Assembly: GCA_903822595.1 (NCBI GenBank)
Contig: CAIJPS010000036.1
Coordinates: 1-64,000, forward strand
Direction: 5' to 3'
Source of the DNA: an uncultured Chlorobiaceae bacterium
Lineage (GTDB): Bacteria > Bacteroidota > Chlorobiia > Chlorobiales > Chlorobiaceae
Length of the DNA stretch: 64,000 nt
Both the position numbers and the translations under genes were made by a program. Below are positions 45,885 through 56,720 of the stretch, piece by piece; the first letter of the stretch is position 1, and each line of letters starts with the position of its first letter. The notes below the pieces were generated by a model. The model was given only the letters and a program-made list of their open reading frames with translations. It was not told the origin of the DNA and made no database searches.

Positions 45885-47525
45885 TCAGCAGTTGCGTACG
45901 GTCGAGGAGTTACGATCCTTGATGGTGGTCTCGTCGAATTCGTCCCAGTTGTGTTCGTCGTGTTCGCGCTGGTATCCAGCCTCTTTCAGGCCGAAGCTCA
46001 TGTCGGCAACCATCTCCGGGCGCAGCTCCTTGAGGTTCTTGACCTCCTCCTGCGTCAAAATTCTTGACTTGTCGAAGCCAAGGTCGATCTCGATCTTGCG
46101 GTTCTTGGTCTTGACACGGTCAATATCGTAGAAGCGCTTGGTAATGGTGGTCTGGGCAAAGGCTTTCAGGCATCCAAGCATGTACTTGCGCACAAAGGGA
46201 TCCTTGATCCATGGGTAGCTGAAGAAGGTTTTGCGTGCGTAGAAGCGTGCGTAGGATTTCAGCACCAGTTTCAATACATCTTCACGCTCCATGTTGTCCG
46301 GCTTGATGATCGGCGTCACAAAGTTGTAGCGAGAGTAGTCGCGCACTTCAACCCTGTCGCCCAGCTCCTTGAAGAGGTCGGAGAAAGGCCATGGGGTGTA
46401 GATGGTCCAGTTGGCCATATCCGGGTCCCAGTCTTTGCAGAGCTGGAAAGTCTCCTCGATGGTTTCAGGAGTTTCGTGCTCAAGTCCCATGACGAACTGT
46501 GCTTCGGCGACAATACCGTTTTTCTGGAGCAGCTTGATGGCAAGCTTGTTCTCCTCAATGGTGGTCTCTTTGCGGAAGCGGTTGAGGTTCATCTGGCTCG
46601 CTGCTTCGGTGCCGAGCGAAACGTGCACCAGACCGGCCTTGCGGAAGAAGGGCAGGAGGTCGGCATCGCGCATGATATCGGTCACACGGGTGTTGATGCC
46701 CCAGGTGACGTTGAGCTTGCGGTCGATGAGTTCCTGACAGAGTGAGACAAACTTCTGCTTGTTGATCGTTGGCTCTTCGTCGGCAAGAATGAAAAAGCCG
46801 ACATTGTACTTTTTCACCAGTACTTCGATTTCATCAACGAAGGCTTTCGGGCTGCGGGCACGGTACCGGCGCCAGAACTGCCACTGGGAGCAGAAGGTAC
46901 AGGTAAACGGACAGCCTCGTGCAAAGTTGGGTACGGCAAGACGGCAGCCGAGAGGGGTGTAGATATATTTATCCCAGTCGTAAAGACTCCAATCGGGGCT
47001 GAGGGTATCGAGATCCTCAATGACCGGATGCGCCGCTGTTGCGAACACCTTGCCCTCGTCATCAAGATAGGCGATACCGGTAATCTCTGCCCGGTTCTTG
47101 CGGTCAGTTCCTGCGGCGATCTCACGAATGAGGTTAACGGTTACCTCTTCGCCTTCACCCCGGACAACGTAATCGGTTTCAGGTGCTTCGCTCAGAACCT
47201 GCGGGTACATGAAGGTTGAGTGAATGCCGCCCATGATGGTTCTGATTTTCGGGTCCACCTTTTTGGCAATCTTCATGATATCCTGCGCCTTGAAGATTGA
47301 GGGGGTGATATTGGTTGCCATCACCACATCAGGCTTGTTCTTGCGGATCAGTTCCTCAATCTGCTCGTCAGAAAGATAGTCTGCCATGGCATCAACAAAT
47401 CGTATCTGATCGAATCCTGCCTGTTTCAGGGCGCCACCGATATAGGCTACCCAGCTTGGCGTCCAGTTACCGGCAATTTCGGCTCCTCCTGAATGATAAT
47501 TTGGCTGAACCATCAGTATTTTCAT
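45885..47525 (-). CDS. bchE: Mg-protoporphyrin IX monomethyl ester anaerobic oxidative cyclase
   Basis: 546 residues. An N-terminal B12-binding-type Rossmann domain (MKILMVQPNYHSGGAEIAG, VVMATNITPSIFKAQD, IMGGIHSTFMYP) is followed by a radical-SAM core with the iron-sulfur ligands Cys205, Cys209 and Cys212 (GCPFTCTFCSQW), then a C-terminal extension. BchE uses water-derived oxygen to close ring E of the (bacterio)chlorophyll macrocycle without O2, fitting an anaerobic phototroph. It is third in a minus-strand run bchH-bchM-bchE, with 148 bases between bchM and itself. The terminal ~25 residues (GYQREHDEHNWDEFDE) are acidic. It is the step after BchM. Confidence 0.93.
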   Translation of the reverse strand: MKILMVQPNYHSGGAEIAGNWTPSWVAYIGGALKQAGFDQIRFVDAMADYLSDEQIEELIRKNKPDVVMATNITPSIFKAQDIMKIAKKVDPKIRTIMGGIHSTFMYPQVLSEAPETDYVVRGEGEEVTVNLIREIAAGTDRKNRAEITGIAYLDDEGKVFATAAHPVIEDLDTLSPDWSLYDWDKYIYTPLGCRLAVPNFARGCPFTCTFCSQWQFWRRYRARSPKAFVDEIEVLVKKYNVGFFILADEEPTINKQKFVSLCQELIDRKLNVTWGINTRVTDIMRDADLLPFFRKAGLVHVSLGTEAASQMNLNRFRKETTIEENKLAIKLLQKNGIVAEAQFVMGLEHETPETIEETFQLCKDWDPDMANWTIYTPWPFSDLFKELGDRVEVRDYSRYNFVTPIIKPDNMEREDVLKLVLKSYARFYARKTFFSYPWIKDPFVRKYMLGCLKAFAQTTITKRFYDIDRVKTKNRKIEIDLGFDKSRILTQEEVKNLKELRPEMVADMSFGLKEAGYQREHDEHNWDEFDETTIKDRNSSTVRNC

Positions 47526-47673
47526 CGGTCTCCATCCTCCAGATATGTTTTTTACGAAATAATGATTGCAGTACGAAACAGCCGCAACGCTGTTGCCAGA
47601 CTCTTAAAAATCCCTTGATTACTAATTTACAATTATTTTATACAATTTTCATAGGGTATTCGTTCACCATACC

Positions 47674-48372
47674 TCAGGTGTGTGATGCGTTCATCAGCAT
47701 GGTATGGTAAAAACCGAAACTGATCTTCTCGCGTTTTTTTACCTGCATCCCCGCCTTTTTCATGGCTTTCTGCATCTCTTCGTCGCGGATCATCTGAATG
47801 GTTGTGCGGCGCTCTTTTTTCGGGAAATAGCCGCCAAGCCAGTGCTGAAATGCAAGAATCTTGTTGTAGGGGGCGTAGGTAAAGATAACCGAACCCTTTG
47901 TCAGGCTGCCGAGATTGCGGAAGGCCTGGGCAAATCCTTCTGCGGGATAGTGGATAAGAACGTCAAAGCAGACGACGGCATCATAGGTTCCCCTTACCGA
48001 TTCGATGGTGTTGACTTCGAAGGTGATGTTGTTCTCTACTCCCACTTTGACTGCTTCAGTTCTGGCCTTGTCGACCATTTGCGAGGCGATATCGACTGCC
48101 GTGACCTTGTAGCCCGCTTTGGCAAGCCGGATGCTGAAGAGTCCTGTTCCGCATCCGGCATCAAGCACACGGGCCCCTTTCGGCAGTCCGAGCTGCTGTA
48201 CCCAGTCGAATGCCTTGTCCATCATGACGGCATGGCCCTGACGCACCGTATTGCGCACGGAAGAGAGTTTGTCGTCTCCGTATATCGATGCCCATCGCTG
48301 AAAGCCCTGGCCATTGAAGTAGGAGCGGAGCATTTTCTTGTGTTCTTCAGCATTGAATGAGGAGCTGCTCAT
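47674..48372 (-). CDS. bchM: Mg-protoporphyrin IX O-methyltransferase
   Basis: 232 residues. SAM motif I at residues 70-79 ([10 protein letters not shown]), then [17 protein letters not shown], a [14 protein letters not shown] segment and [17 protein letters not shown]. BchM methylates the ring C propionate of Mg-protoporphyrin IX using S-adenosyl-methionine, between the chelatase (BchH-D-I) and BchE. It lies 53 bases after bchH and upstream of bchE on the same strand, which fits a pathway operon and settles the identity over other small methyltransferases. Confidence 0.92.
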   Translation of the reverse strand: MSSSSFNAEEHKKMLRSYFNGQGFQRWASIYGDDKLSSVRNTVRQGHAVMMDKAFDWVQQLGLPKGARVLDAGCGTGLFSIRLAKAGYKVTAVDIASQMVDKARTEAVKVGVENNITFEVNTIESVRGTYDAVVCFDVLIHYPAEGFAQAFRNLGSLTKGSVIFTYAPYNKILAFQHWLGGYFPKKERRTTIQMIRDEEMQKAMKKAGMQVKKREKISFGFYHTMLMNASHT

Positions 48373-48425
48373 GGTGTAAGTTTTGGCGTTTTCGTGGTTG
48401 ACTTCGGTTACAATATCAGAGCATC

Positions 48426-51400
48426 TTAAATTTCTATGCCTTCAAGGCGGTCTTCGAGGTCGGAGTAAATCTCCTGCAGCTTTTCAATCATGTCGGGGTC
48501 GGCGCTCCACATTCCGCGTCCACTGGCCTCAAGCATGCGACCGACAATGTTTTTGAATGCTTTCGGGTTCACCTTCATGAGTCGTTCGCGCATCTTGGGA
48601 TCCATGGCGTAGGTTTCAGCCGCCTCCTTGTAGACCCAATCGTCAACGCCTTTGGTGACGGCGTCCCAACCAAGCATGTAGGTAAAGCGGTTGCTGATTT
48701 CGGCGGCTCCACTGTGTCCCTGGTCGAGCATGGTTTCGAACCATTTCGGGTTGAGCAGTTTGCTGCGGAACTCCACCTTCAGCGCCTTGTCGGCGTCGTC
48801 AATCTTGACGTCGGCCGTAAAGGTCTCGACGTAGTTCAGTTTGACATTGTCGCCTTTTGGATTGCGACGGCGTGCGGAGAGTTGAAGCGCTCCCGATGAG
48901 GAGAAGTAACGGTCGATATCGGTAATGCCGAATTCAGCCGAGTCGACCTGCTGTACGACGCGGTCAACGGTGCTGAGAAGTCCTTTGAGGATATCGGTCT
49001 GCTGGTCGCCGTAGCGGTTTCCTCCATAGGCAAAACCGGTGCGCTTGATGAACATGTTGTCGAGATCATCTTCCGACTCCCATGCTGAATCTTCTACCAG
49101 CTCTTCGACTTGCGAGCCATAGGCTCCGGGGGCCTGGGTAAAGAGGCGCGAGGTGGCGCTCTCGAAATCCTTGCCCTCTTTCAGTGCGGCGTCAACATGC
49201 TTTTTGATATGGTTCATTTCGTGCGGCTCAATGGCTTTCGCAGCATCCTTGACCAATTTGTCGAGATGATCAACAAGCACTCCAAAGGTGTCGCGGAAGA
49301 TCGAGCTGATCTGAATCAGGACGTCGATTCTTGGTCGCCCAAGCTTTTCGAGCGGAACAAGACGGTAGTGGCTGATTTTCCCCTGAGCATCGTAGGCGGG
49401 TTCAGCGCCCATGAGGTGAATGATGACTGCCACGGCTTCGCCTTTGCTCTTGATGGTATCGAGTCCCCAGAGCACCTGGGCAATAGTTTCAGGATACTCG
49501 CCGTTGTTCTCTTCAGTGTGACGATTGAGGATGCTGTCGGCAATCTGTTTGCCTCGTTTGAAGGCGAGTTCCGAAGGAATGCGCCATGGGTCAATGGCAT
49601 GGATGTTGCGGCCTGTCGGCAGAATGCCTGCGCCGTCACGCACCAAGTCACCGCCTGAGCCCGAAGGAATGTACTCGCCGCAAAGGGCACGAAGGAAACC
49701 CTTCATTTCGTTGCGGTTGTCTTCGAGTGCGCGTTTCAGGGCAACGCCATCCTGCAGGGCGGCATTGATGGCCTCTGCCATCTCCCTCGTCGCCTTTCCG
49801 CCTCCGGTTATGGTGCTGAAAACGGTTGCCGGATTGGTCTGGCCGAAAATGCTCTTTTCGATAAACTCCCTGGTATGTCCGTCGACGGTTTCACGTGCTT
49901 TCAGCGCCTGCGGCTCTCCCTTGCGGGCGCGGGTGGCCAGTGTCGCATAATCACCAAAGTTTTCATCTTCGCCGATCGCCTGCATGATGAGCGATGGCAG
50001 CGATTTTTCATTGCCACGAACCTTGAGGTATTCTGTAATGGTGGTGACCTGGGTATCGAGCCTTGGTGTTTCGCCGAAGACGTGCAATGAGTTTGAAATG
50101 AGGCGCCCCTCCAGCTCCATCATGTAGGTATAGAGACGGCTGATATAGTCCGGGAAGGGTTCACCTTCAACGCGGGGGCAGTCATCGGTCAGGTTAAGCT
50201 GTTGCGCCTTGTTGATAATGACCTCTTCGGTTTCAACATCCACCATCTTTTCAAGCCCGCGTTCGCGGTAATCGTTCAGCATCTCCTTGAATGCCGGAAG
50301 CTCCTTGTAGAGGCCGGCCCGTGCAAGCGGCGGGATGTTGTGCGAAATCATGGTGGCGTGGCCGCGACGCTTGGCAATATTGGCCTCGCTCGGGTTATTG
50401 ATCGGGTAGATGTAGAAGTGGGGAACCTCGCCGAGCAGCGCGTCCGACCAGCAGTCGCCGGTGACGCCGAGTTGCAGGCCGGGCATCCACTCCGCCGTAC
50501 CGTGCATGCCGATATGTACCAGAGCATGTGCTCCGAAGGTGCGGCTGATCCAGCGGTAGAAGGCAATATACTGGTGGTGCGGTGTGTTCTCCTTGTCGAA
50601 GAGGAGGCGCATGGGGTCACCCTGTATGCCAAGGCGCGGCTGAACACCAATAAAGACATTGCCGAGCGTTACGCCGCCAATAAAGAGCCGGTCAGGCTTG
50701 ATGGGGGCAATCTCTCCAGGGAATCCGCTCCAGCGTCCTTCAATGCGTTCGCGCTCCCTCGAGCTTGTGAGGGTGTTGTATGTTTCGCGGTCGATGGAAA
50801 AGCACCCCTGCTCATGCGCCTGAATTTCGTAGTCGGTCGCCTTGTCGAGCATGGCAAGCAGCGCTTCGGGTGATTCCGGCAACTCACCGATGTCGTATCC
50901 TTCATTGCGAAGCGACTGGAGGATGTTGTAGATACTTTTTGGGACATCGAGCAGGGCGGCACTCGCCTTTTTACCCATGCCCGGAGGATAGTCGTAGACA
51001 ACCAGTGCGACCTTTTTATCGTAATTTGGAATCTGGCGCAGCTCTGAAAACTTTTTGGCTAAACCGGCAAGCCTTTCAAGACGGTCCGGAACGGTCTGGA
51101 GGCGTCCATCCTTGATGGCTCCGAGCACAACCGGGCAGACGGCGCCATCCATTTCAGGCAGCGAGTAGGTCATTGCCGACTGGAGAGGTATAACCCCCTG
51201 AGATTTCCATGAGGCAAAATCCTGTATAAAGAGCGGCTGGGAAACCACGTAGGGTGCATTGATTTTTCCCAGAATCTCGTCGCGTGCCGCTGATGATGCA
51301 CCCGGTGTGGTGGCGCCTGCAGGGCCGCCCACAAAGCCGAAGCCCATCATGTTGACAAGCATGTCGATGTTGTTATGCGTAAACCACTCTCTGGCGGCAA

Positions 51401-52229
51401 CGTGCCCTTCAACACCCATCACAAAGACCGGCAGGGGATTGAGCCCCTTGGCTTCGATGGCACGAATGGTATTGTCGATATACTCCTTTTCCTGCAACAG
51501 GTGCTTGCGGAAAAACAACATGCCGATGTTGCGCTGTTTTGCCGAATTTTTATTGCGCTTGTGCAGCCATTTTTCGTAATGGTGCAGATCTTTCTGGTAT
51601 TCCGGCGCATCAGGATGGTAGAAGCCCATGGTTGGTACCTCCAGCACCTTCTCAACCTTGACATCAACCTCGAAGTATTCGGCGATGATGTAGTTGAACA
51701 TCGATGCGAGGTTCTCCGTGGTAGGATTCATCCAGTAGGTGTAGACCTGCATCCAGTTCTTGAAATCTTTTGCCTTTTTGGGAATCAGCGGCAGCATGGT
51801 GCGCATGATTTTCAGCAGCTTCATGTAGCCGTAGAGCGCATCTTCGTCACGTCCCTTCACCAGCATCTTCGCAACTTTCTTGACAATATCGGGCATTCCG
51901 CTGCCATCTCCGGAAACGACATAATTTCCGATTTTCGTCAGTTGCATCACTTCAGGCATCGACTCGTAGGCAAAAACGACCTTTGCTTTCGAGAGTGCAA
52001 CCTGTTCGTGCAGCCAGTCTGCCTGTATTTTGAACTGGATCAGTGTGGTAAAAATACAGTCGGCGTTGCGGATTGCTTCGGCTGCCTCAGGGTTCTGATG
52101 CTCAAGATCCTGATCGGTCCATTGGGTCAATTCGGCGTGTGCGGCGATTTTGGAGGTTACCTCGCGCCATACCCGCTGGTTGCATTGCTCCATCCCGACA
52201 ATAGCGGCAATTCTGATTTTATCGTGCAT
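48426..52229 (-). CDS. bchH: Magnesium chelatase large (porphyrin-binding) subunit
   Basis: 1,267 residues, the usual length of the CobN/BchH family. Typical family segments include [43 protein letters not shown] with [18 protein letters not shown] [20 protein letters not shown], and a C-terminal [20 protein letters not shown]. The subunit binds protoporphyrin IX and receives Mg2+ with the BchD/BchI AAA+ motor, which is not in the window. Green sulfur bacteria carry up to three paralogues (BchH, BchS, BchT), and I cannot tell which this is by reading; co-location with bchM and bchE favours BchH or BchS. In the 155 bases upstream only a terminator of the receptor gene is seen. Confidence 0.9.
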   Translation of the reverse strand: MHDKIRIAAIVGMEQCNQRVWREVTSKIAAHAELTQWTDQDLEHQNPEAAEAIRNADCIFTTLIQFKIQADWLHEQVALSKAKVVFAYESMPEVMQLTKIGNYVVSGDGSGMPDIVKKVAKMLVKGRDEDALYGYMKLLKIMRTMLPLIPKKAKDFKNWMQVYTYWMNPTTENLASMFNYIIAEYFEVDVKVEKVLEVPTMGFYHPDAPEYQKDLHHYEKWLHKRNKNSAKQRNIGMLFFRKHLLQEKEYIDNTIRAIEAKGLNPLPVFVMGVEGHVAAREWFTHNNIDMLVNMMGFGFVGGPAGATTPGASSAARDEILGKINAPYVVSQPLFIQDFASWKSQGVIPLQSAMTYSLPEMDGAVCPVVLGAIKDGRLQTVPDRLERLAGLAKKFSELRQIPNYDKKVALVVYDYPPGMGKKASAALLDVPKSIYNILQSLRNEGYDIGELPESPEALLAMLDKATDYEIQAHEQGCFSIDRETYNTLTSSRERERIEGRWSGFPGEIAPIKPDRLFIGGVTLGNVFIGVQPRLGIQGDPMRLLFDKENTPHHQYIAFYRWISRTFGAHALVHIGMHGTAEWMPGLQLGVTGDCWSDALLGEVPHFYIYPINNPSEANIAKRRGHATMISHNIPPLARAGLYKELPAFKEMLNDYRERGLEKMVDVETEEVIINKAQQLNLTDDCPRVEGEPFPDYISRLYTYMMELEGRLISNSLHVFGETPRLDTQVTTITEYLKVRGNEKSLPSLIMQAIGEDENFGDYATLATRARKGEPQALKARETVDGHTREFIEKSIFGQTNPATVFSTITGGGKATREMAEAINAALQDGVALKRALEDNRNEMKGFLRALCGEYIPSGSGGDLVRDGAGILPTGRNIHAIDPWRIPSELAFKRGKQIADSILNRHTEENNGEYPETIAQVLWGLDTIKSKGEAVAVIIHLMGAEPAYDAQGKISHYRLVPLEKLGRPRIDVLIQISSIFRDTFGVLVDHLDKLVKDAAKAIEPHEMNHIKKHVDAALKEGKDFESATSRLFTQAPGAYGSQVEELVEDSAWESEDDLDNMFIKRTGFAYGGNRYGDQQTDILKGLLSTVDRVVQQVDSAEFGITDIDRYFSSSGALQLSARRRNPKGDNVKLNYVETFTADVKIDDADKALKVEFRSKLLNPKWFETMLDQGHSGAAEISNRFTYMLGWDAVTKGVDDWVYKEAAETYAMDPKMRERLMKVNPKAFKNIVGRMLEASGRGMWSADPDMIEKLQEIYSDLEDRLEGIEI

Positions 52230-52312
52230 AGAATTACAAAAAGATGTGCGTTTGATGTGGTTTTAACAGGATTGCAAAATGTAATAAAATCCCTTGATGT
52301 AAACTAACGATT

Positions 52313-52351
52313 AAAAAAAGAGCCAGCCCCTCGTTTTGAAGGGGCTGGCTC
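52313..52351 (-). terminator. Rho-independent terminator after the TonB-dependent receptor
   Basis: An 11 bp stem (gagccagcccc and its complement) with a 10-base loop. Seven A at 52313-52319 become the U tract on the minus strand. It separates the receptor gene from bchH, so the two need not share a transcript. Confidence 0.85.
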
Positions 52352-52384
52352 GGGTCTTGATGGCTGAGAGCTGAATGGTTTTAC

Positions 52385-55012
52385 TCAGAAGGTGAAATCC
52401 ACTCCCGCAACGTAGCTGCGGCCAGGAGCACGGAACCACTCTGCCTCTTCATACTGCACGTTGCCGATGTTGCGGCACAGCAGGCTCAGGGAAGCGCCTT
52501 CAGCAATGTGATACTTCAGCCCGGTGTTGATGACGATGAAGCCGCCGGGGTAGTTGTATCTTGTACTGTTCGGATAGGAACTTACAGACTTGTAAGTGCT
52601 TACATAGCGACCATTAAGGTTCAGCGTGAGCTTGTCGCTTGCTTTCAGGGTAGCACCCGCAGAGACGGTATGTTCCGGTCTGTAGGCCAGCCAGGTTGGA
52701 TCAGGGTTGAGATCGGTGTTGGTGTTCACGCCTGGCACATAGGAACGGTTTTTGGCATTCATGTAGGTGTATGCTGCGTTCAGTGTCAAGTTGCTGGTGG
52801 GTCTGACGTTCAGACTGGTTTCAATACCCCAGATCCGTGCTTTTGTGATGTTTTTGTACTGAAAGGTCTGATCAAGGTTGATCACGGACTCAATCAGATT
52901 GTCGTAGTCGCTCAGGAAGCTCGCTACGTCCAATGAGACCTTGTCACTGAACTGTTTGAACATGCCGACTTCATAGGCTGTCAGGGTCTCCTTGTCGAGT
53001 GAGGGGTTTGGTGTTCCGACGAACATGCCGCCATCACGGATGAAACGCTCATAAAGTGTTGGGGCACGGAAGCTTTTTCCCCATGAAGCGCGCAGGGACA
53101 TGTCATCCATTGCCTTGAAGTTGAGGGCAACACGAGGGCTTATTGCATCGACTGTCCTGTTCTGCAGATCCACAAATACTCCCGAAGAGGTCTCAGCTCT
53201 GGTGGCATCAATGCCACTCCAGTCATAGCGGAGCGAGAGCAGTGAGGTCAGTTTGTCGGTCAGTTTCAATTCATCCTGTACAAACGCGGCTGCATTTTTT
53301 TCCTGGACAGGCTTCAGGGTGTTTTTAACAGGAATTTCTGCCGAGATCTGACTTGTCTGCAAATCCGTAATATTGCCGTCGAGACCAATCAGAATACGGT
53401 TGCTGTCGTTTATCCGCCAGTCAATTTTTGTTCCAGCACCATAACGGTCAGAGATGGTTTCATTGAACTCTCCGGGGGTTCTGACCCTTCCTGTCGCATA
53501 CGTTTGATTGATTCCGGTCGTGTTGTACTCAATTCTTGTTGCATTGTAGGTGTAGTAGAGGCGCGTATCAATGCTGAGGTTGTCGCTCAGCAAGTTCACA
53601 TAGTTAAGACCAGCCAGACCGTTGCGGCGCTCTATGGTATCATCGCCATAGACATCATATTTCGTGAAGTTCGTAAGAGCACCTTGTGCCATTGTGTTGA
53701 TGAGCGCTGCATATTGCGCTGCGGTATACGTTCCTCCAGGAGGAGGATAGGCGACAAAGTACGGGAAAGATGCTGGAATTGTCGATGTTCTTCCGCCTAC
53801 AGAAAGCGATGCTCCCGGGTGAGCAATCATATAATTCGCAAACGTGTTAACATCCTGAAAAACCCTTGCTTTCACGAAGACATCATAGGCCTGATTTGGG
53901 TATGGAGTAAACGTTGTGGGAAAAACCGTTGCTTCGTACGGCATTGAATAAGCGTATCCGCCGTTGGTTTTATTATAGAAGCTGCTCACCTGGAGGTACT
54001 GTTTGGCATCGATATCATAACGTGCCTTCAGCTTGATATCATTGAGACGGGTCTGGGCGTTCTGGCGGTAGCCATCGTCGTTGCTGTGTGTATAGAGCAG
54101 GCTGTAGTTTAATTTGCCGCTCTTGTCGCCAATGCCGACATAGCTGTTCCAGAACCAGGGGGTATAGCCGTCGCGATAAACGCTTACGTCGCTTGATGGG
54201 GTTGCATCGTAGAAGCCGCCGCTTGCACCGGCCTTTACTTCGAACTTGTTGGGAAGGTGACCGAAGACGTTGATGACGCCACCCATGGCACCTGAACCAT
54301 AGAGTGTTGCAGCAGCTCCTTTCAGGATCTCAACCTTGTCTGCAGCATTCATGTTGACTGCCGGCCACGCGATCTCTCCGGATTCCGGTGCGTTGAGCGG
54401 GAAGCCGTCATAGTAGCCCTGCACGCGGGTGCCGATAGCGCCGCCCGAGTAGGTGTTGGAACCGCGGATCTGGACGGTAGAAGTGGTCTGGCCACCTGCG
54501 CGAGTAACAACGACTCCAGGAACATCCTCAATCACTTTGTCGAGTGTCGGGTTTGAATCCTGCTTGATTTTTTCCTGTGAGACTACGTTGACGGTCACAG
54601 GCACTTCAAGTCGGTCCTGCTTGAAGAGCGATGCACCGACCACGACCTCGGAGGCCATGATGGTGGTCTGGCCAAGCTTGACGTCAACCACTGCGGTCTG
54701 GCCTGTGCCGACAGTGACAATCTGGCTTGCCGGGGCGTAGCCTACGATAGAGATAGAGACTTTTTGCTGTTTTGCGGGGACGTTCTGGAGGGTAAAGTTC
54801 CCGTTCATGTCGGTCGCTGTGCCGATGGTGGTACCGGCAACCGTGACTGACGCACCATAAACTCCCTCTCCGTCTGCCTTGTCGATAATTCTGCCTTTTA
54901 CTGTACCGGTATCGGCTCCGTAAGAGGTGAGAGGGATCAGTGATGCCGTGAGGCAAAACGACGAAACAACAAAACGCACAAAGCGAGATGCTTGTACCTT
55001 TTTTGTTTTCAT
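52385..55012 (-). CDS. TonB-dependent outer membrane receptor
   Basis: 875 residues from the ATG at 55012 (MKTKKVQASRFVRFVVS), where a signal peptide ends near SYGA. A longer in-frame start at 55231 would bury this signal and is rejected. After the signal come a carboxypeptidase-regulatory-like domain (VKGRIIDKADGEGVYGASVT), a plug (VIEDVPGVVVTRAGGQTTST, VEILKGAAATLYGSGAMGGV) and a large beta barrel ending RSYVAGVDFTF with terminal Phe. Such receptors import siderophores, B12 or other large ligands. Ligand unknown; B12 is attractive because bchE needs it, but no B12 riboswitch box was found upstream. It shares the strand with bchHME and has its own terminator. Confidence 0.88.
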   Translation of the reverse strand: MKTKKVQASRFVRFVVSSFCLTASLIPLTSYGADTGTVKGRIIDKADGEGVYGASVTVAGTTIGTATDMNGNFTLQNVPAKQQKVSISIVGYAPASQIVTVGTGQTAVVDVKLGQTTIMASEVVVGASLFKQDRLEVPVTVNVVSQEKIKQDSNPTLDKVIEDVPGVVVTRAGGQTTSTVQIRGSNTYSGGAIGTRVQGYYDGFPLNAPESGEIAWPAVNMNAADKVEILKGAAATLYGSGAMGGVINVFGHLPNKFEVKAGASGGFYDATPSSDVSVYRDGYTPWFWNSYVGIGDKSGKLNYSLLYTHSNDDGYRQNAQTRLNDIKLKARYDIDAKQYLQVSSFYNKTNGGYAYSMPYEATVFPTTFTPYPNQAYDVFVKARVFQDVNTFANYMIAHPGASLSVGGRTSTIPASFPYFVAYPPPGGTYTAAQYAALINTMAQGALTNFTKYDVYGDDTIERRNGLAGLNYVNLLSDNLSIDTRLYYTYNATRIEYNTTGINQTYATGRVRTPGEFNETISDRYGAGTKIDWRINDSNRILIGLDGNITDLQTSQISAEIPVKNTLKPVQEKNAAAFVQDELKLTDKLTSLLSLRYDWSGIDATRAETSSGVFVDLQNRTVDAISPRVALNFKAMDDMSLRASWGKSFRAPTLYERFIRDGGMFVGTPNPSLDKETLTAYEVGMFKQFSDKVSLDVASFLSDYDNLIESVINLDQTFQYKNITKARIWGIETSLNVRPTSNLTLNAAYTYMNAKNRSYVPGVNTNTDLNPDPTWLAYRPEHTVSAGATLKASDKLTLNLNGRYVSTYKSVSSYPNSTRYNYPGGFIVINTGLKYHIAEGASLSLLCRNIGNVQYEEAEWFRAPGRSYVAGVDFTF

Positions 55013-55221
55013 GATGGTATGTGGTTTGGTTGCAATTGATACGGACAAATAAAGAAACAGGAAAACTCTTTTTTCTATCGTACTCGCCTCCGATAAAACA
55101 ACTACATCGTCTGTCAGCATCCGGAACAGGAATATACACCATCTGTCAACCGGTAATCTATAAAAAAAATTAGAGAAAGATTCAATTCTTGAAGCAAAAG
55201 ATGGAGTGTTATGAATCAGGG

Positions 55222-55254
55222 AAAAAAACACGACCCGGTGGTTGCCGGGGCGTG
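55222..55254 (-). terminator. Rho-independent terminator after the alpha-oxoamine synthase gene
   Basis: Ten-base arms cacgacccgg (55229-55238) and ccggggcgtg (55245-55254), paired but for one mismatch, with a 6-base loop. Seven A at 55222-55228 give the U tract for minus-strand transcription. The rest of the gap to the receptor start (55013-55221) shows no clear motif. Confidence 0.85.
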
Positions 55255-55272
55255 CGAATGAGGAGAGGATGT

Positions 55273-56478
55273 TTATGAGATGACGCCAAGTTCTTTGCCT
55301 ATGGTGCAGAATTCGGTGATGACTTTGTCGAGATGGATACGCTGGTGGGTTGCCATGAAGCTGGTGCGCAGCGCTTCGTGTCCGGGCATGACGCCGGGCC
55401 GGATAAAGGCGTTGACGTATACTCCGGCATCGAACAGCTTTTTCCAGAAGAGAAGGGTTTTGATCTGGTCGCTGATTAGCACGGTAACAATGGCTGTGCG
55501 GGATGGCATAAGGGTAAAGCCGGCTTTGAGCAGTGCCTGGCGAACGTAATCGGTGTTGGCAATGAGCCGTTCCATGAGTTCCGGTTCGGTGCGGATGATC
55601 TCGAGTGTTGCCAGAACAGCGGCCACACTTGCCGGTGTGGGCGATGCGCTGAAAATAAGGGCGGGCGCATTGTGCTTGATGTAGTTGATGACGCTGCGGT
55701 CGCCTGTAACGTAACCTCCAAGTGAGCCGAAGGTTTTCGAGAAGGTGCCCATGATGAGGTCAACTTCTTTGACAAGACCGAACTCTGAGGGTGTGCCCCG
55801 GCCGTTCTTGCCGATTACTCCAACGGCATGAGCGTCGTCAATGAGAATGCGGGCGTTATATTTTTTTGCCAGTTTCACCAGAATTGGAAGGTCTACGATC
55901 TCTCCGGAGACCGAGAATACTCCATCGGAGACGATGAGACGGCCTGCAGATTCTGGTATGCTCTGAAGGACGCGCTCCAGGTCTTCCATGTTGTTGTGGT
56001 TATAGCGGGCCAGGTTTGCGCCTGCACCCAACGCCATGACGGTGGCGGCAACAAGGCTTGCATGGTTGTCGCGGTCGGAGACAATGTATTCGCCGCGCTG
56101 GACCAGTGTCGGGATAATCCCCTGGCCGGTCTGGTAGCCAGTGCTGAAGAGCAGACAGCGCTCTTTTTCAAAAAAGTCGGCAAGCTTCTCTTCCAGTTCG
56201 ACGTGCAGGTTCACCGTGCCGGTCATGTAGCGCGATCCGCTGCAACTGGTGCCGTATTTGTTGATGGCGTTGATCGAGGCGGCTTTCACCCTTGGGTCGG
56301 CGGTAAGGCCGAGATAGTTGTTCGAACCGGCCATGACCAGCTTGCGTCCGCCAAAGGAGACGATCGGACCTTCGTTTTCGTCTATTGGATGAAAAAAAGG
56401 ATAGATGCCCTGCGCCTTTACTTCGTCTGCAATGGTATATTCAATGCACTTTTTAAATAAGTCTTTGGTTTTCTCCAC
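55273..56478 (-). CDS. Alpha-oxoamine synthase (serine palmitoyltransferase-like)
   Basis: 401 residues of the fold-type I PLP family (AONS/KBL/SPT). Key segments are [57 protein letters not shown] and [18 protein letters not shown] with the PLP lysine Lys248. These enzymes join an amino acid to an acyl-CoA and lose CO2. Biotin (BioF), 2-amino-3-ketobutyrate ligase (Kbl) and serine palmitoyltransferase (Spt) are the candidates. No bio or tdh genes are near. It diverges from an NAD-dependent epimerase/reductase-like gene, which would suit a sphingoid-base pathway. The head [12 protein letters not shown] is shared by all three kinds, so the assignment to Spt is inference. Confidence 0.8.
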   Translation of the reverse strand: MEKTKDLFKKCIEYTIADEVKAQGIYPFFHPIDENEGPIVSFGGRKLVMAGSNNYLGLTADPRVKAASINAINKYGTSCSGSRYMTGTVNLHVELEEKLADFFEKERCLLFSTGYQTGQGIIPTLVQRGEYIVSDRDNHASLVAATVMALGAGANLARYNHNNMEDLERVLQSIPESAGRLIVSDGVFSVSGEIVDLPILVKLAKKYNARILIDDAHAVGVIGKNGRGTPSEFGLVKEVDLIMGTFSKTFGSLGGYVTGDRSVINYIKHNAPALIFSASPTPASVAAVLATLEIIRTEPELMERLIANTDYVRQALLKAGFTLMPSRTAIVTVLISDQIKTLLFWKKLFDAGVYVNAFIRPGVMPGHEALRTSFMATHQRIHLDKVITEFCTIGKELGVIS

Positions 56479-56720
56479 AGTGATGCAAATTTATTTCAGC
56501 GGTAACAAAAAAAAGCTGGAATTTCTTGTATTTACGGTCGTCTCGTTTTGTTTTCTTTTGCGGTGACCGATTCTCAAAGTAAGCGCACTGCGCTCCGTAA
56601 GCGAAATGTATCAAAAATTTTCGTTTTTTGTTAAAACAGCGTCTGGTTTTTTTGTGGCAGGGGAAATGCATGTCGGTGCAGCTGTAACGTGAGTGGCCGA
56701 AATAAATGGAGTTATAAGGG

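Noticed and set aside
49110..52307. Long plus-strand open frames opposite bchH (up to 310 residues)
   Set aside because: They are antisense to a clearly coding, full-length bchH and have no recognisable protein features.
55013..55231. 73-residue N-terminal extension of the TonB receptor
   Set aside because: It would put a clear signal peptide in the middle of the chain.
55013..55272. Cobalamin riboswitch before the TonB receptor
   Set aside because: I looked for the conserved B12-box (gccactg-like) on the minus strand and did not find it.
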